DNA of 64,000 nucleotides from Symbioplanes lichenis (GTDB lineage: Bacteria; Actinomycetota; Actinomycetes; Mycobacteriales; Micromonosporaceae), in contig NZ_JAUZQD010000017.1 in NCBI RefSeq assembly GCF_030709675.1, positions 1 through 64,000 on the forward strand. Reading direction: 5' to 3'. The notes under the pieces were generated by a model. That model did not search any database and was not told the DNA's origin. It was given only the letters and a program-made list of their open reading frames with translations. Position numbers and translations under genes: made by a program. Of this stretch, positions 1-8,345 are shown piece by piece (the stretch's first letter is position 1; each line of letters starts with the position of its first letter).

Positions 1-37
1 GGCAGCGGGCAGCGGGCAGCGGGCAGCGGGCAGCGGG
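1..37. repeat. GGCAGCG heptamer tandem repeat
   Basis: The window opens with about 5.3 perfect copies of the 7-mer GGCAGCG. The array lies just beyond the 3' end of the HNH gene and is cut by the window edge, so its full length is unknown. It is one of several GC-rich short arrays at gene ends in this window. Confidence 0.9.
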
Positions 38-54
38 AGTATCGCCGGCCGGGC

Positions 55-1914
55 CTATTGGCGCGGGTGGTAGAGGTTGCGGCGGGGGTGCTGGGCCGGG
101 TCGATGTCGGGCGGGGGTACGAAGTCGGGGTGGCGGTCGGCGCCGAGGCGGATGTGCCAGCCGGCGGTTGGGTCGTGGGCTGCGCGGTGGTGGCGGCGGC
201 ACAGTAGGACCAGGTTGTCCAGGCTGGTGGGGCCGCCGGCGGTCCAGGCGGTGAGGTGGTGGGCGTCGGTCCAGCGGGGCGGGAGGTCGCAGTCGGGGAA
301 CGCGCAGCCTCGGTCGCGGAGGCTCAGAGCTCGGCGGAGAGTGGCGTTGGCCAGCCGGCGGGTGCGGCCCAGGTCGAGCACTTGGCCGGCGCCGCCGAGC
401 ACTGCGGGCAGGATTCGTGCGTCGCAGGCGAGGCGCCGCACTGTCGTGGCGGAGAGGCGTTGCCCGGCGTCCGTGGTGGCGACGCCGAGGGCACGGGTGA
501 GCGGCTCGTAGGCGACGGTGACCGCGAGCTGGGCCGGCTCTCCTCCGCTCTCCGGCAACTCGCCGGTGCGCAGGGCGAGCCGGCAGATGTCGACCAGCGC
601 ATCCGCGCGCCGCTGGGCCGGGCTGCGGAGATCGCGAGCGTCCGCGGCGGCACGATCGGCGGCCACGAAACCCGCGGCATCGGCAACCCAGGCAGCGGTG
701 GGCGCGACGACGCCAGCAGCGGTGGGCGCGACGGAGCGGGCGGTGGGCGCGACGACGCCAGCAGCGGTGGGCGCGACGGAGCGGGCGGTGGGCGCGGCGG
801 AACCAGCGGCGGGCGCGACGGAACCGGCGGCGGGCACGGCGGCGGAACCTGAGGCGAAGAGCGTGGCGGAGTGGGCGGGGGCGGGGGTGCACAGGGGGTG
901 GAGGGCGGCTTGGACGAGGGCGGCGTCTTCGGTGCCCAGGTAGCCGGACAGGCGGACGAGGCCGTTGACCGGGGTGGACAGGGTGAAGCCGCGGGAGTGG
1001 TGGGCGCGGGCTTCCTCGCGGGCCAGGGCTTGCTCGTCGGCGCGGTCGGCCAGGTGGGGAGCCACGTGGGTCAGGATGCGGTCGCCGACTCGGCGTAGCT
1101 GGTGGGCGGACAGGCGGGCGGCCATGTCGATCATGGTTGCTTCCGCCTCGTGCAGGATGCGGGCGGCTGCGGGCGGGTCGAGCGCTTCGGCGGCGTCGGC
1201 CATGGCCGGAGCGGCGACGACACCGGCGGCGGCGTCGCGGCCGGCACCCGGACAGTCCGCGACACCGGCGGCAGCACCAGCACCAGCGGCAGCAGAAAGA
1301 GCGGCAGCACCAGCGGCGGCAGAAAGAGCGGCGTCAGCAGACCGAGCGGCAGCACCAGCGGCATCAGCACCGGCATCAGCACCAGCGGCATCAGCATCAG
1401 CGGGATCAGCGACGCCAGAAAGTGCATCAGCACCGGCAGCGGCGGCAGAACGAGCACCAGCACCGGCGGCAGCAACAGCACCGGCGGCGGCAGGGTGAGG
1501 GGCGGCGGCCAGCTCGGACAGGACGGCGGCGACGGTGTCGAGGGTTGCGGCGATCACGGCCGCCTGGCGGGCGTCCGTGTGGCCGTCGAGCCAGGCCTGC
1601 TCGACGGCGGAGTGGCGGGACAGGACGGCGGCTCGGTCGGCCAGGTCGCGGGCGGGGGCCGGGTCGAGGCGAAACTCGGTGCGGAGCCAGGCGGCGGTGG
1701 TGCGGTGGCCCCGGGCGGTGGGGAGGCCGCGGGTGCCGGCGTGCTGCAGCAGGCGGGTCTGGAGGGCGAGGACGGCCTGCTCCGCCCGGAACGCGGCGTG
1801 GAGGCTGGCGGTCACCTCGTCGTCGGCGAGCGGCCACAGCGGGGACACGGCGAGCTTCGCCGCGTCCTGCGCGAGGTGGTGCACGTCGGCCAACACGCGA
1901 CCATCTTCGAACAC
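55..1914 (-). CDS. DUF222/HNH endonuclease domain protein with Ala-rich insertions
   Basis: This 619-residue protein belongs to the DUF222-HNH family that is multi-copy in actinobacteria. The C-terminal HNH domain (about residues 537-580) shows CAFPDCDLPP, then DAHHLTAW, then LCRRHHRAAHD, which supplies the metal-binding Cys/His pairs and the catalytic His. The N-terminal DUF222 helices are interrupted by an Ala/Gly/Asp-rich insertion (about 141-250), and a second Ala/Pro/Ser/Thr-rich insertion (about 352-420) precedes the linker to HNH. Family members usually run about 400-500 residues, so these insertions explain the extra length. The start is a GTG with no clear ribosome-binding site. The substrate is not known for this family; a mobile-DNA or recombination role is only inference. 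Confidence 0.85.
   Translation of the reverse strand: MFEDGRVLADVHHLAQDAAKLAVSPLWPLADDEVTASLHAAFRAEQAVLALQTRLLQHAGTRGLPTARGHRTTAAWLRTEFRLDPAPARDLADRAAVLSRHSAVEQAWLDGHTDARQAAVIAATLDTVAAVLSELAAAPHPAAAGAVAAAGAGARSAAAAGADALSGVADPADADAAGADAGADAAGAAARSADAALSAAAGAAALSAAAGAGAAAGVADCPGAGRDAAAGVVAAPAMADAAEALDPPAAARILHEAEATMIDMAARLSAHQLRRVGDRILTHVAPHLADRADEQALAREEARAHHSRGFTLSTPVNGLVRLSGYLGTEDAALVQAALHPLCTPAPAHSATLFASGSAAVPAAGSVAPAAGSAAPTARSVAPTAAGVVAPTARSVAPTAAGVVAPTAAWVADAAGFVAADRAAADARDLRSPAQRRADALVDICRLALRTGELPESGGEPAQLAVTVAYEPLTRALGVATTDAGQRLSATTVRRLACDARILPAVLGGAGQVLDLGRTRRLANATLRRALSLRDRGCAFPDCDLPPRWTDAHHLTAWTAGGPTSLDNLVLLCRRHHRAAHDPTAGWHIRLGADRHPDFVPPPDIDPAQHPRRNLYHPRQ
706..795. repeat. 45-bp in-frame direct repeat inside the HNH gene
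   Basis: Two perfect 45-bp copies (706-750 and 751-795) encode a 15-residue period of the type APTARSV/APTAAGVV in the second insertion of the HNH protein. Imperfect half-units continue on both sides. The period is a multiple of three, so the frame is kept. Confidence 0.85.
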
Positions 1915-2016
1915 ACGTACGACAGAAAGCCAATCGGAAGCGCTCCCACCACCCCCCGATTCACCATGTGCACACCGCCATCCGGCACATCGGCTCCGAG
2001 CAGGGGATACAGCGGA

Positions 2017-4716
2017 TCAGGCGGCCGCGGCGGTGAGGACGGCCAGCTCCGTACGCGACTTGATGTTGGCTTTCCGATAGATGTTGCTCAGGTGGTACTC
2101 GATCGTCTTCTGGCTCAGGAACAGCGTCGCCGCGGCTTCGTGGTTGGTGGCGCCGCGGGCCACGACCAGGGCGACCTGGAGCTCCTGGGGCGTCAGGCCG
2201 GGCAGGGCGGGCTCGGTCGCGGCGACGGTAGTGCCGGTGGCGCGGAGCTCGGTGCGGGTGCGGTCGGCCCACGGCTGGGCGCCGAGGCGGTCGAAGACGT
2301 CGAGGGCGGCGCGGAGGTGCTCGCGGGCCTGGGCGCGTTGCTTGGCGCGGCGCAGGCGTTCCCCGTACGCGAGATGGGTCCTGGCCTTCTCGAAAGGGAG
2401 CGCCGTGGCCAGCGCGGTCTCGAACAGCCCGGCCATGTCCCCGGGGTCCGCCAGCAGGGCGTGACAGCGCCCGGCCGCCGCGGCGACCCACGCGCCGGAG
2501 CCGGACGCGAAGGGCGACGACAACAAATTGTGCGCGTCGCCGGGGCGGCCCGCGCGTACATAGGCTTCCACCAGGTCGAAGACCCACGGCACGATGTGCG
2601 GGTCGTGGATGTGACTCGCCACGGGCAGCGCGCGCACCGCCTCGAGACAGCGGATCACCTCGGCCGTGTCGCCCGTGCTCATGGCGAGCAGCGCGCGCTG
2701 GTGACCGGTGTAGACGGGCATGCAGCCGATGCCGAGCCGGTCCGCCACTTCGTCCGTACGGTCGGCGTGCCGCAGGCAATCGGCAGCGCGACCCTGCACC
2801 GCGTCGAGCCGGCCCGCGAAGAAGCGCGCGTAAAGGTGCGCCGAACGCGTCTCCTCCGCCAGGCGCAACGTCTCCGCCGCGGCGGCCCGGGCGTCGTGCC
2901 AGCGGCCCTGCCGATAGTGCAGCTCGGACTGGATGCCGAGGGCCTGCGGGAGCACGCCGAGCGCCCCCGTGGCCCGCGCCGCACCCGCCACCCGGTCCAG
3001 CAACGCGGCCGCCCGGTCGTACCCCTCCAGCCAGATCCAGGTCAGCGCCGCGTGGCACATCTCCTGCGCGCGTTGCAGCGGATCGGTCCGCAGGAGCTCC
3101 TCGTGCACTTCATCGAGCAGCCGTACGGCCTCCGCCCGCTCCCCCTGCAACGCCCGGCCACCCGCGTACGCGACCGTCGCCACCAGTCGCGCGCGCCCGC
3201 CCACCCGGACGCCGAGCTCGTAGCCGCGGGCGACCGCCACCTGCAGCTCGTCGAGCCGGCCGACCATGAAGGACGGGGTGGCCGTGTCCGAGTACATGAG
3301 CGCCGCCCGGGCCGGATCGGCCTGCTCGACCTCCTCGGCGGCGGCGGTGAACGCGGTCAGCACCTCGTCGGGGCGGCCGCGCCACATCCGTACGTGTCCG
3401 CACATGTGCTGGACCAGCGCCCGGCGGCCGGGGTCGTCGGTGAGCGGCAGCGCCTCGTCCAGCAGCGGCAGCACCTGCTCGTTGTGCCCCGCGAGCTGCC
3501 AGCAGCGGGCGGCGCGCAGCAGCCGCCGGGGCCGGTCGGGGCCGCGGCTGAGCCGGGCGGCGTGCGTGAACGCCCGGGCCGCCGCCACATAGCCGGCCCG
3601 CTGGTCGGCGCGCTTGGCCGCGAGCTCGAGCTCCGCCGCGACCTCCTCGTCCGGTTCGAGGGTGGCCGCGGCCAGGTGCCACGCGCGGGCGTCGGCGGCG
3701 GCATCGCCCGGTTCCTCCGCGAGGGCGGCGGCGAGTACGGCGTGCGCCCGGCACCGTTCGTCGGTGCTGGCGCCGTGGTAGACCACCGAGCGCAGCAACG
3801 GATGCCGGAAGTCGACCCGGCGCGCGTCGATCGTGACCAGTCCCGCCTGCTCGGCGGGCGCGAAGTCGGCGAGTCCGAACCCGCTCGCCCGGGCCGCGGC
3901 GAGCAGCGTCCCCACGCCCGCGTCGGCGGCTGCGGCCGCGAGGACCAGGGCGGTTCTCGTGCGTACGGGCAAGGGGTCGAGCCGCCCGGCCAGCGCGCGC
4001 TCGATCCGGGAGCCGGTGGGCATCGCGGGGTCCGCCGCCGGATCGATCCACTCGTGACAGAGCTCGATGACCGCGAGCGGGTTCCCGGCGGTCGCCGCGT
4101 GCAGCCGCGCCGCCGCCCCCTCCGGCGTGACGTCCAGGTTGACCCGGACCAGCGTCTCGACCTCGGGTACGGACAGCCCGGTCAGCGTCAGCGCCGGTGA
4201 CCGCAGCTCCGAAGCGTCGGCCGGGTCGCGCGTGGCGACCAGCAGCGCGATGCCCTCCGCCTGCAGCCGGCGCCCGGTGAAGAGCACGGCCTCCCGCGAC
4301 GACGCGTCCAGCCACTGCAGATCGTCGACCACCACGAGCAGCGGCTGCCGCTCGGCCGCCGCCGCCAGCAACCCCATTGTCGCGGCGCACACGGAGAACC
4401 TGTCCCCGGCCACCGGCGGACCCAGCGCCAGCGCACTGCGCAACGCCGCCGCCTGCGGGCCCGGCAGATCGTCGAGCCCGGACAGCACCGGGCGCAGCAG
4501 GTCGGCCAGCCCCGCGAAGGGGATCTCCGCCTCCGCCTCCCAGCCGCGCGCCGTCAGCACCCGCATGCCACCGGCGTTGTCGATCGCGTACTTGACCAGG
4601 GTCGTCTTCCCGATCCCGGGCTCGCCGGTGAGGACCAGGGCGTCGCTGCGCCCCGCGCGGGCCCCCGCCAGCAGGGCGTCGATCGATGCGCGTTCGGCAC
4701 TGCGCCCGAGCATCAT
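2017..4716 (-). CDS. LuxR-family regulator with N-terminal ATPase (LAL type)
   Basis: This is an 899-residue large ATP-binding LuxR regulator. A Walker A motif GEPGIGKTTL lies at about residues 31-40 and a Walker B-like LLVVVDDLQWLD near 125-136. The middle is helical TPR-like sequence. The C-terminus (about 840-895) is a LuxR/GerE helix-turn-helix with LTPQELQVA and TNHEAAATLFLSQKTIEYHL. The length is typical for the family. The ATG start at 4716 follows TAGACT by six bases with no Shine-Dalgarno, which suggests a leaderless transcript. Target genes and inducer are unknown; no biosynthetic cluster is adjacent. Confidence 0.92.
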   Translation of the reverse strand: MMLGRSAERASIDALLAGARAGRSDALVLTGEPGIGKTTLVKYAIDNAGGMRVLTARGWEAEAEIPFAGLADLLRPVLSGLDDLPGPQAAALRSALALGPPVAGDRFSVCAATMGLLAAAAERQPLLVVVDDLQWLDASSREAVLFTGRRLQAEGIALLVATRDPADASELRSPALTLTGLSVPEVETLVRVNLDVTPEGAAARLHAATAGNPLAVIELCHEWIDPAADPAMPTGSRIERALAGRLDPLPVRTRTALVLAAAAADAGVGTLLAAARASGFGLADFAPAEQAGLVTIDARRVDFRHPLLRSVVYHGASTDERCRAHAVLAAALAEEPGDAAADARAWHLAAATLEPDEEVAAELELAAKRADQRAGYVAAARAFTHAARLSRGPDRPRRLLRAARCWQLAGHNEQVLPLLDEALPLTDDPGRRALVQHMCGHVRMWRGRPDEVLTAFTAAAEEVEQADPARAALMYSDTATPSFMVGRLDELQVAVARGYELGVRVGGRARLVATVAYAGGRALQGERAEAVRLLDEVHEELLRTDPLQRAQEMCHAALTWIWLEGYDRAAALLDRVAGAARATGALGVLPQALGIQSELHYRQGRWHDARAAAAETLRLAEETRSAHLYARFFAGRLDAVQGRAADCLRHADRTDEVADRLGIGCMPVYTGHQRALLAMSTGDTAEVIRCLEAVRALPVASHIHDPHIVPWVFDLVEAYVRAGRPGDAHNLLSSPFASGSGAWVAAAAGRCHALLADPGDMAGLFETALATALPFEKARTHLAYGERLRRAKQRAQAREHLRAALDVFDRLGAQPWADRTRTELRATGTTVAATEPALPGLTPQELQVALVVARGATNHEAAATLFLSQKTIEYHLSNIYRKANIKSRTELAVLTAAAA

Positions 4717-4722
4717 GCGGCG

Positions 4723-4728
4723 AGTCTA
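4723..4728 (-). promoter_or_regulatory. -10 box of leaderless LuxR gene
   Basis: TAGACT on the minus strand lies 6 nt before the ATG at 4716. No Shine-Dalgarno is present, so transcription probably starts at or next to the start codon. Confidence 0.5.
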
Positions 4729-4748
4729 AGCCCGCCGCGGCGATTCCC

Positions 4749-5030
4749 TCAGGCCGCCAGCCCCCGCAGCCCGCTCATCTGATCGGCGTAACGGACCAGG
4801 GCGTGCACCGTCTCCGGCCCGGCGACCCCGTCCGGCGCCAGCCCGGCGTGCTCCTGGAACCGCGCCACCACGGCCGCCAGATCCGCCTCCTCCGGCCCGA
4901 CCCGCACCCCGAACCGCAGGAACAGCTCCCGCACGTCCGCCGGATCCGCCGCGGGCGCGGGCTCGTCGCTCCACCCGATCAGCCCGCCCACGGCCGTACC
5001 GACGACGCTGAACATTCCTCGTGCCGACAT
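4749..5030 (-). CDS. Small peptidoglycan-binding-like protein
   Basis: This 93-residue protein has a C-terminal half resembling a peptidoglycan-binding repeat: AAVVARFQEHAGLAPDGVAG, then PETVHALVRYA. The N-terminus (MSARGMFSVVGTAVGGLIG) is a weak hydrophobic stretch that could be a membrane anchor but has no cleavage site. The start is fixed by a strong GGAGGAGG sequence just upstream of the ATG at 5030. It is upstream of and in the same direction as the LuxR gene, 32 bp away. Its role is unknown; binding to cell wall is an inference from the repeat-like sequence. Confidence 0.7.
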   Translation of the reverse strand: MSARGMFSVVGTAVGGLIGWSDEPAPAADPADVRELFLRFGVRVGPEEADLAAVVARFQEHAGLAPDGVAGPETVHALVRYADQMSGLRGLAA

Positions 5031-5131
5031 CGCGCCTCCTCCGCTGGCTTTCCTCCAGCATCCGCGGCGAGACTGTGCGCGACCTCTGCCCCGGGGCCCG
5101 AAAATCTGTGCGTCGCCTATGACTTCCGGCC

Positions 5132-5137
5132 GATACT
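5132..5137 (+). promoter_or_regulatory. Possible -10 of leaderless dioxygenase gene
   Basis: GATACT lies 6 nt before the ATG at 5144 and no Shine-Dalgarno is visible. The first base departs from TANNNT, so this is weaker than the other examples. Confidence 0.35.
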
Positions 5138-5143
5138 CGGCGC

Positions 5144-5932
5144 ATGGACATCGAAGCCTTTGTCCGTGACGGCTGGACCGTGATCCGCGGCGCCTTCGCC
5201 GCTCAGACCGCTGCCGCGTGTCGCGCGAGCGTCTGGGAGACGCTTGCCACCCAGGGTGTACGCCCGGACGACCGCACCACGTGGCAACGTCCCGTGGTCC
5301 GGGTCGACACCCCGCGCACCGAGCCGTTCCGGGCCGCCGCCGCGTCCCCGGCCCTGACCGCCGCCTACGACGAGCTGATCGGCGCGGGCCGCTGGCGGGC
5401 CAACCCCCACGTCGGCGGCACGATCCCGGTCCGCTTCCCGTCCGAGCAGTTCCCGGGCGACGCCGGCTGGCACATCGAGGGCTCCTGGTGGGGCGGCACC
5501 GAGTACTGGAGCAACGTCCGCAGCCGCAACCGGGGCCTGCTCGGCCTCTTCCTCTTCTCCGATGTCGGCCCCGACGACGCACCGACCAAGCTCATCCCCG
5601 GCTCGCACCACTACGCTGCCGCGGCCCTCGCCACCCGGGGCGAGCAGGGCATGCCGGGCGGTGACGTGCCCGGCCTCCTGCGCCCCTCGACCTTCGTCCG
5701 CACCACCGCCGAAGCCACCGGCACGGCCGGCGACGTCTACTTGTGCCACCCCTTCATCGTCCACACCGCCACCTGGCCGCACCGGGGCACCGAACCCCGC
5801 ATGATGGCTCAGCCCGCCATCACCGCCCCCGACGGCTTCACCCTCGACGGCACCGACCCCTCCCCCGTCGCCCGCGCCATCGTCGCCGGCCTGGCCGACA
5901 CCAGTCAGCTCCGCCCCACGAGACAGGTCTGA
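5144..5932 (+). CDS. Phytanoyl-CoA dioxygenase family protein
   Basis: This 262-residue protein fits the Fe(II)/2-oxoglutarate phytanoyl-CoA hydroxylase-like family. The start MDIEAFVRDGWTVIRGAF is the usual N-terminus of the family. The metal-binding H-x-D/E is seen as GWHIEGSW near residue 109. The distal His lies in CHPFIVHTATWPHRG (about 203-217), followed by an Arg that could bind 2-oxoglutarate. It is divergent from the small gene ending at 4749. No pathway neighbours point to a substrate, which could be a natural product or a small metabolite. Confidence 0.85.
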   Translation: MDIEAFVRDGWTVIRGAFAAQTAAACRASVWETLATQGVRPDDRTTWQRPVVRVDTPRTEPFRAAAASPALTAAYDELIGAGRWRANPHVGGTIPVRFPSEQFPGDAGWHIEGSWWGGTEYWSNVRSRNRGLLGLFLFSDVGPDDAPTKLIPGSHHYAAAALATRGEQGMPGGDVPGLLRPSTFVRTTAEATGTAGDVYLCHPFIVHTATWPHRGTEPRMMAQPAITAPDGFTLDGTDPSPVARAIVAGLADTSQLRPTRQV

Positions 5933-6073
5933 CGGACTCCCGCGTCGGCCACACCGTCACGCCGGGTAACGCCCGGGCGTCAAGCCAGCGACCGGGCGAG
6001 CGGATCCGGGGCGTGCCTCCGTGGTCCCGCGCGTCCTGGGATCGGCAGGTCCTGGAACAGGCGGTGATCAACA

Positions 6074-6703
6074 GTGACAGTGGATCAGCGCCGGGACGGG
6101 CCGGGGCACTGGTCCGGGGAGTTTCTGGTGTCGTTCCTGCTGGAGTTCGTGCGTGATCCGCTGACCGTCGGTGCCGTGCGGCCGAGCGGGCCGGCGCTGG
6201 CGGAGGTGGCCACGGCGGTGGTGCCGCGGACGGGGGCGCCGACCGTGGTGGAGCTGGGGCCGGGCACCGGGGCGTTCACCGGAGCCATCCAGCGGCGGCT
6301 GGCCGGGGCGGGGCGGCACATCGCGGTCGAGCTGAACCCGCGGCTCGCGGCGCACCTGGCCGCGCGGCATCCGGCGGTGGACGTGGCCGTCGCGGACGCG
6401 GCCGCGCTGGGTGATGTGCTGGCGGCGCGAGGTGTCGGGCGGGTCGATGCCGTGGTCAGCGGGCTGCCGTGGGCGGCGTTCGGGGCGCAGTCGCAGCGGG
6501 ACGTGCTGGCCGGGGTGGTCGCGGCGCTGGACCCGGCGGGTGTGTTCACGACGTTCGCTTATGTGCACGCGCGGTGGGCGCCGCCGGCCCGGCGGTTGCT
6601 GCGGTCGTTGCGGTCGCGTTTCGATGAGGTCGTGGTCAGCCGGACCGTCTGGGCGAACGTGCCGCCCGCCCTCGTCTACGTCTGCCGCCGCCCGATCGCC
6701 TGA
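6074..6703 (+). CDS. SAM-dependent methyltransferase, phospholipid N-methyltransferase-like
   Basis: This 209-residue class I methyltransferase has the SAM-binding motif I as VVELGPGTGAFT (about 57-68) and the acidic post-motif IAVELNP. The order SGEFLVSFLLEFVRDP, then VGAVRPSG, then the LGPGTG motif, and the later VVSGLPW, resembles PmtA-like phospholipid N-methyltransferases and the related KsgA fold. The start is GTG at 6074; a GTG six bases later is an alternative. The substrate is not proven. It faces the DinB gene, 34 bp away in convergent orientation. Confidence 0.8.
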   Translation: MTVDQRRDGPGHWSGEFLVSFLLEFVRDPLTVGAVRPSGPALAEVATAVVPRTGAPTVVELGPGTGAFTGAIQRRLAGAGRHIAVELNPRLAAHLAARHPAVDVAVADAAALGDVLAARGVGRVDAVVSGLPWAAFGAQSQRDVLAGVVAALDPAGVFTTFAYVHARWAPPARRLLRSLRSRFDEVVVSRTVWANVPPALVYVCRRPIA

Positions 6704-6737
6704 GAGCAGGAACGGGCGGGCTCACAAGCTGCGCTGC

Positions 6738-7460
6738 CTACGAAGCGTCCTGCCGCGCCAGCTTGTCCAGGTCGCGTACACAGAAGCCGTGGTGCTCCCG
6801 CTCCTCGTTCAGCACGGTCCTGAGGCATTGCCGCACGCTGCGCCCCTGTGCGTACGGGGGCCAGCGGTCGTCGTCCGGCACCGGCGCGGGCGCGGCGAGC
6901 TGCCCGGGGGTGACCGCGGCCAGCCACGCCTCCCGCTCCGCCGCCTGCCGGTCCCGCACGGCCAGCACCTCGTCGAGGGCCGGCGCGGCGGAGGTGTCCA
7001 GCCCCAGCCCCTGGTGATCGGGCACGAACGGCGACGCCAGCCCCAGGGCCGTGAACGGCTCGGTCATCCCCAGCACGCAGCGCCGGAACCACGAGTCGTG
7101 GACGAAGACGAGATGCCGCAACGTCTGCACCATCGACCACTCGCCGTCGACACCGGCGTGTTCGCTGCCCTCGGGCATCGACCGGATCCGTGCGACGGTC
7201 TCCGCCCACGCCGCCCGGAGCTGCCGCCCGGCCTCGCGCAGGTCGGCCGGCTCGCCGGACCGGATGAGCAGCCGCACGGGATGCCGCCGGTCGAGCTCCG
7301 CCTCCACGTACGGCATCACGTCCACGCCGTTGACCACGAGGTTGGTGACCAGGCCGTCGATCTCGGCGTCCTGCATCACCACGCCGACCAGCCGCGCCCG
7401 GCTCAGGTCGCACTCGCGGAACTCCGCACCGGTGAGATCTTCGTCGTCGAAGCGTCGCAT
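6738..7460 (-). CDS. DinB-superfamily protein with pentapeptide-like N-terminus
   Basis: This 240-residue protein has an N-terminal stretch (DLTGAEFRECDLSRARLVGV) resembling two or three pentapeptide repeats, then a DinB-like four-helix region. Possible metal ligands are in EWSMVQTLRHLVFVHDSW (His near 117 and 121) and the late EEREHHGF (near 225). This arrangement occurs in actinobacterial DinB or mycothiol-dependent maleylpyruvate isomerase-like proteins of unknown substrate. TAGTCT six bases before the ATG suggests a leaderless transcript. It lies downstream of the sigma-factor gene in the same orientation but is separated from it by a strong terminator. Confidence 0.78.
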   Translation of the reverse strand: MRRFDDEDLTGAEFRECDLSRARLVGVVMQDAEIDGLVTNLVVNGVDVMPYVEAELDRRHPVRLLIRSGEPADLREAGRQLRAAWAETVARIRSMPEGSEHAGVDGEWSMVQTLRHLVFVHDSWFRRCVLGMTEPFTALGLASPFVPDHQGLGLDTSAAPALDEVLAVRDRQAAEREAWLAAVTPGQLAAPAPVPDDDRWPPYAQGRSVRQCLRTVLNEEREHHGFCVRDLDKLARQDAS

Positions 7461-7466
7461 GCGGAC

Positions 7467-7472
7467 AGACTA
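7467..7472 (-). promoter_or_regulatory. -10 box of leaderless DinB gene
   Basis: TAGTCT on the minus strand lies 6 nt before the ATG at 7460, with no Shine-Dalgarno in between. Confidence 0.5.
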
Positions 7473-7501
7473 GGGTCTGTTTCGGACACAACGGCGCGAA
7501 C

Positions 7502-7548
7502 GAGCCGCCGCCCGGACCGGCCCCGTGGTCCGGTCCGGGCGGCGGCTC
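7502..7548 (-). terminator. Perfect 19-bp hairpin after the sigma-factor gene
   Basis: GAGCCGCCGCCCGGACCGG (7502-7520) and its perfect complement (7530-7548) are separated by a 9-nt loop, 2 nt beyond the sigma-factor stop. There is no T-run, as is common in high-GC actinobacteria. It should insulate the downstream DinB gene. Confidence 0.85.
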
Positions 7549-7550
7549 CG

Positions 7551-8126
7551 TCAGTGCCAGGCGTACGGGCCGAGGCCGCTGCCCTCGAGCTCGCTGCGCA
7601 GCTTGCGCAGCGAGCGCATCCGGGTCGGGCCGATGCTGCCGACCGGCATCCGGGCCGTCCGGGCGTACTCCGCGTAACCCGGCGCGTTCCCGCTGGTCAG
7701 CGTCGTCACGAGGGCGCGAGCCGGCGCCGGGAGGCGGTTGACGTGCTCCCAGAGCAGGGCGTTCATGGCGTGGTCGACGGCGACGCGTTCCGGATGGGGC
7801 GCGCGGTCGTCGGCGGGGTCGGTCTCGGCGGGAAGGCCGATGACCTCGCGCCGGCCCGAGCGGAGCAGGCGCAGGCATTCGCGGCGGGCCACGGTGACGA
7901 GCCAGGCGCCGGTGCGGGCCGGATCACGGATCTCGGGGAGGTGCTCCACGAGGCGCAGCCAGGTGTTCTGGACGGCGTCCTCGGTGTCGGCCTCGGACAG
8001 GCGGAAGGTGCGGACCGTACGCCGCACGGCCGTGTCGAAGGTGCGTACCAATGTCTCGTAGGCCCGGGTGTCGCCGGACTGCGCGTCCAGCACGGTCTGC
8101 CGCAGGTCGTCTTCGGTGATCGTCAT
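7551..8126 (-). CDS. Sigma-70 family (ECF-like) RNA polymerase sigma factor
   Basis: This 191-residue ECF-like sigma factor has region 2 with LVRTFDTAVRRTVRTFRLSE and DTEDAVQNTWLRLVEHL, followed by GAWLVTVARRECLRLLRSGR. Region 4 (about 135-185) includes LPAPARALVTTL and MPVGSIGPTRMRSLRKLRSE, the helix-turn-helix that reads the -35. The start at 8126 is chosen because a GGAGGAGGAA sequence lies at the right distance; a longer reading frame exists upstream. No anti-sigma gene is adjacent, so the control is not apparent. The stimulus and regulon are unknown. Confidence 0.9.
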   Translation of the reverse strand: MTITEDDLRQTVLDAQSGDTRAYETLVRTFDTAVRRTVRTFRLSEADTEDAVQNTWLRLVEHLPEIRDPARTGAWLVTVARRECLRLLRSGRREVIGLPAETDPADDRAPHPERVAVDHAMNALLWEHVNRLPAPARALVTTLTSGNAPGYAEYARTARMPVGSIGPTRMRSLRKLRSELEGSGLGPYAWH

Positions 8127-8331
8127 CGCGCCGTTCCTCCTCCGCCGCGTTCGTGCGCCGCCCTCCACACGCGCGAGTACTACTCAGAAGGCGGTGATCG
8201 AAGTGCTCAACTGCCGCCGGCGGGCGAACCACCGGCACCCAGACGACGCTAGGCGGGCCCGGCCCCGGGGGAATCCGGGAAAGCACCCTGGTCGTCCCCG
8301 AACCCACCCTGGGGCCGGCGGGACCGGCCCT

Positions 8332-8337
8332 TAGGAT
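8332..8337 (+). promoter_or_regulatory. -10 box of leaderless F420 oxidoreductase gene
   Basis: TAGGAT ends 8 nt before the ATG at 8346; no Shine-Dalgarno is seen. Confidence 0.5.
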
Positions 8338-8345
8338 GACCGTCC

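Noticed and set aside
1102-4200. A 1032-codon plus-strand open frame
   Set aside because: It is antisense to the HNH and LuxR genes, has low-complexity Gly/Arg/Ser composition and no ribosome-binding site. Long empty frames are expected at this GC content.
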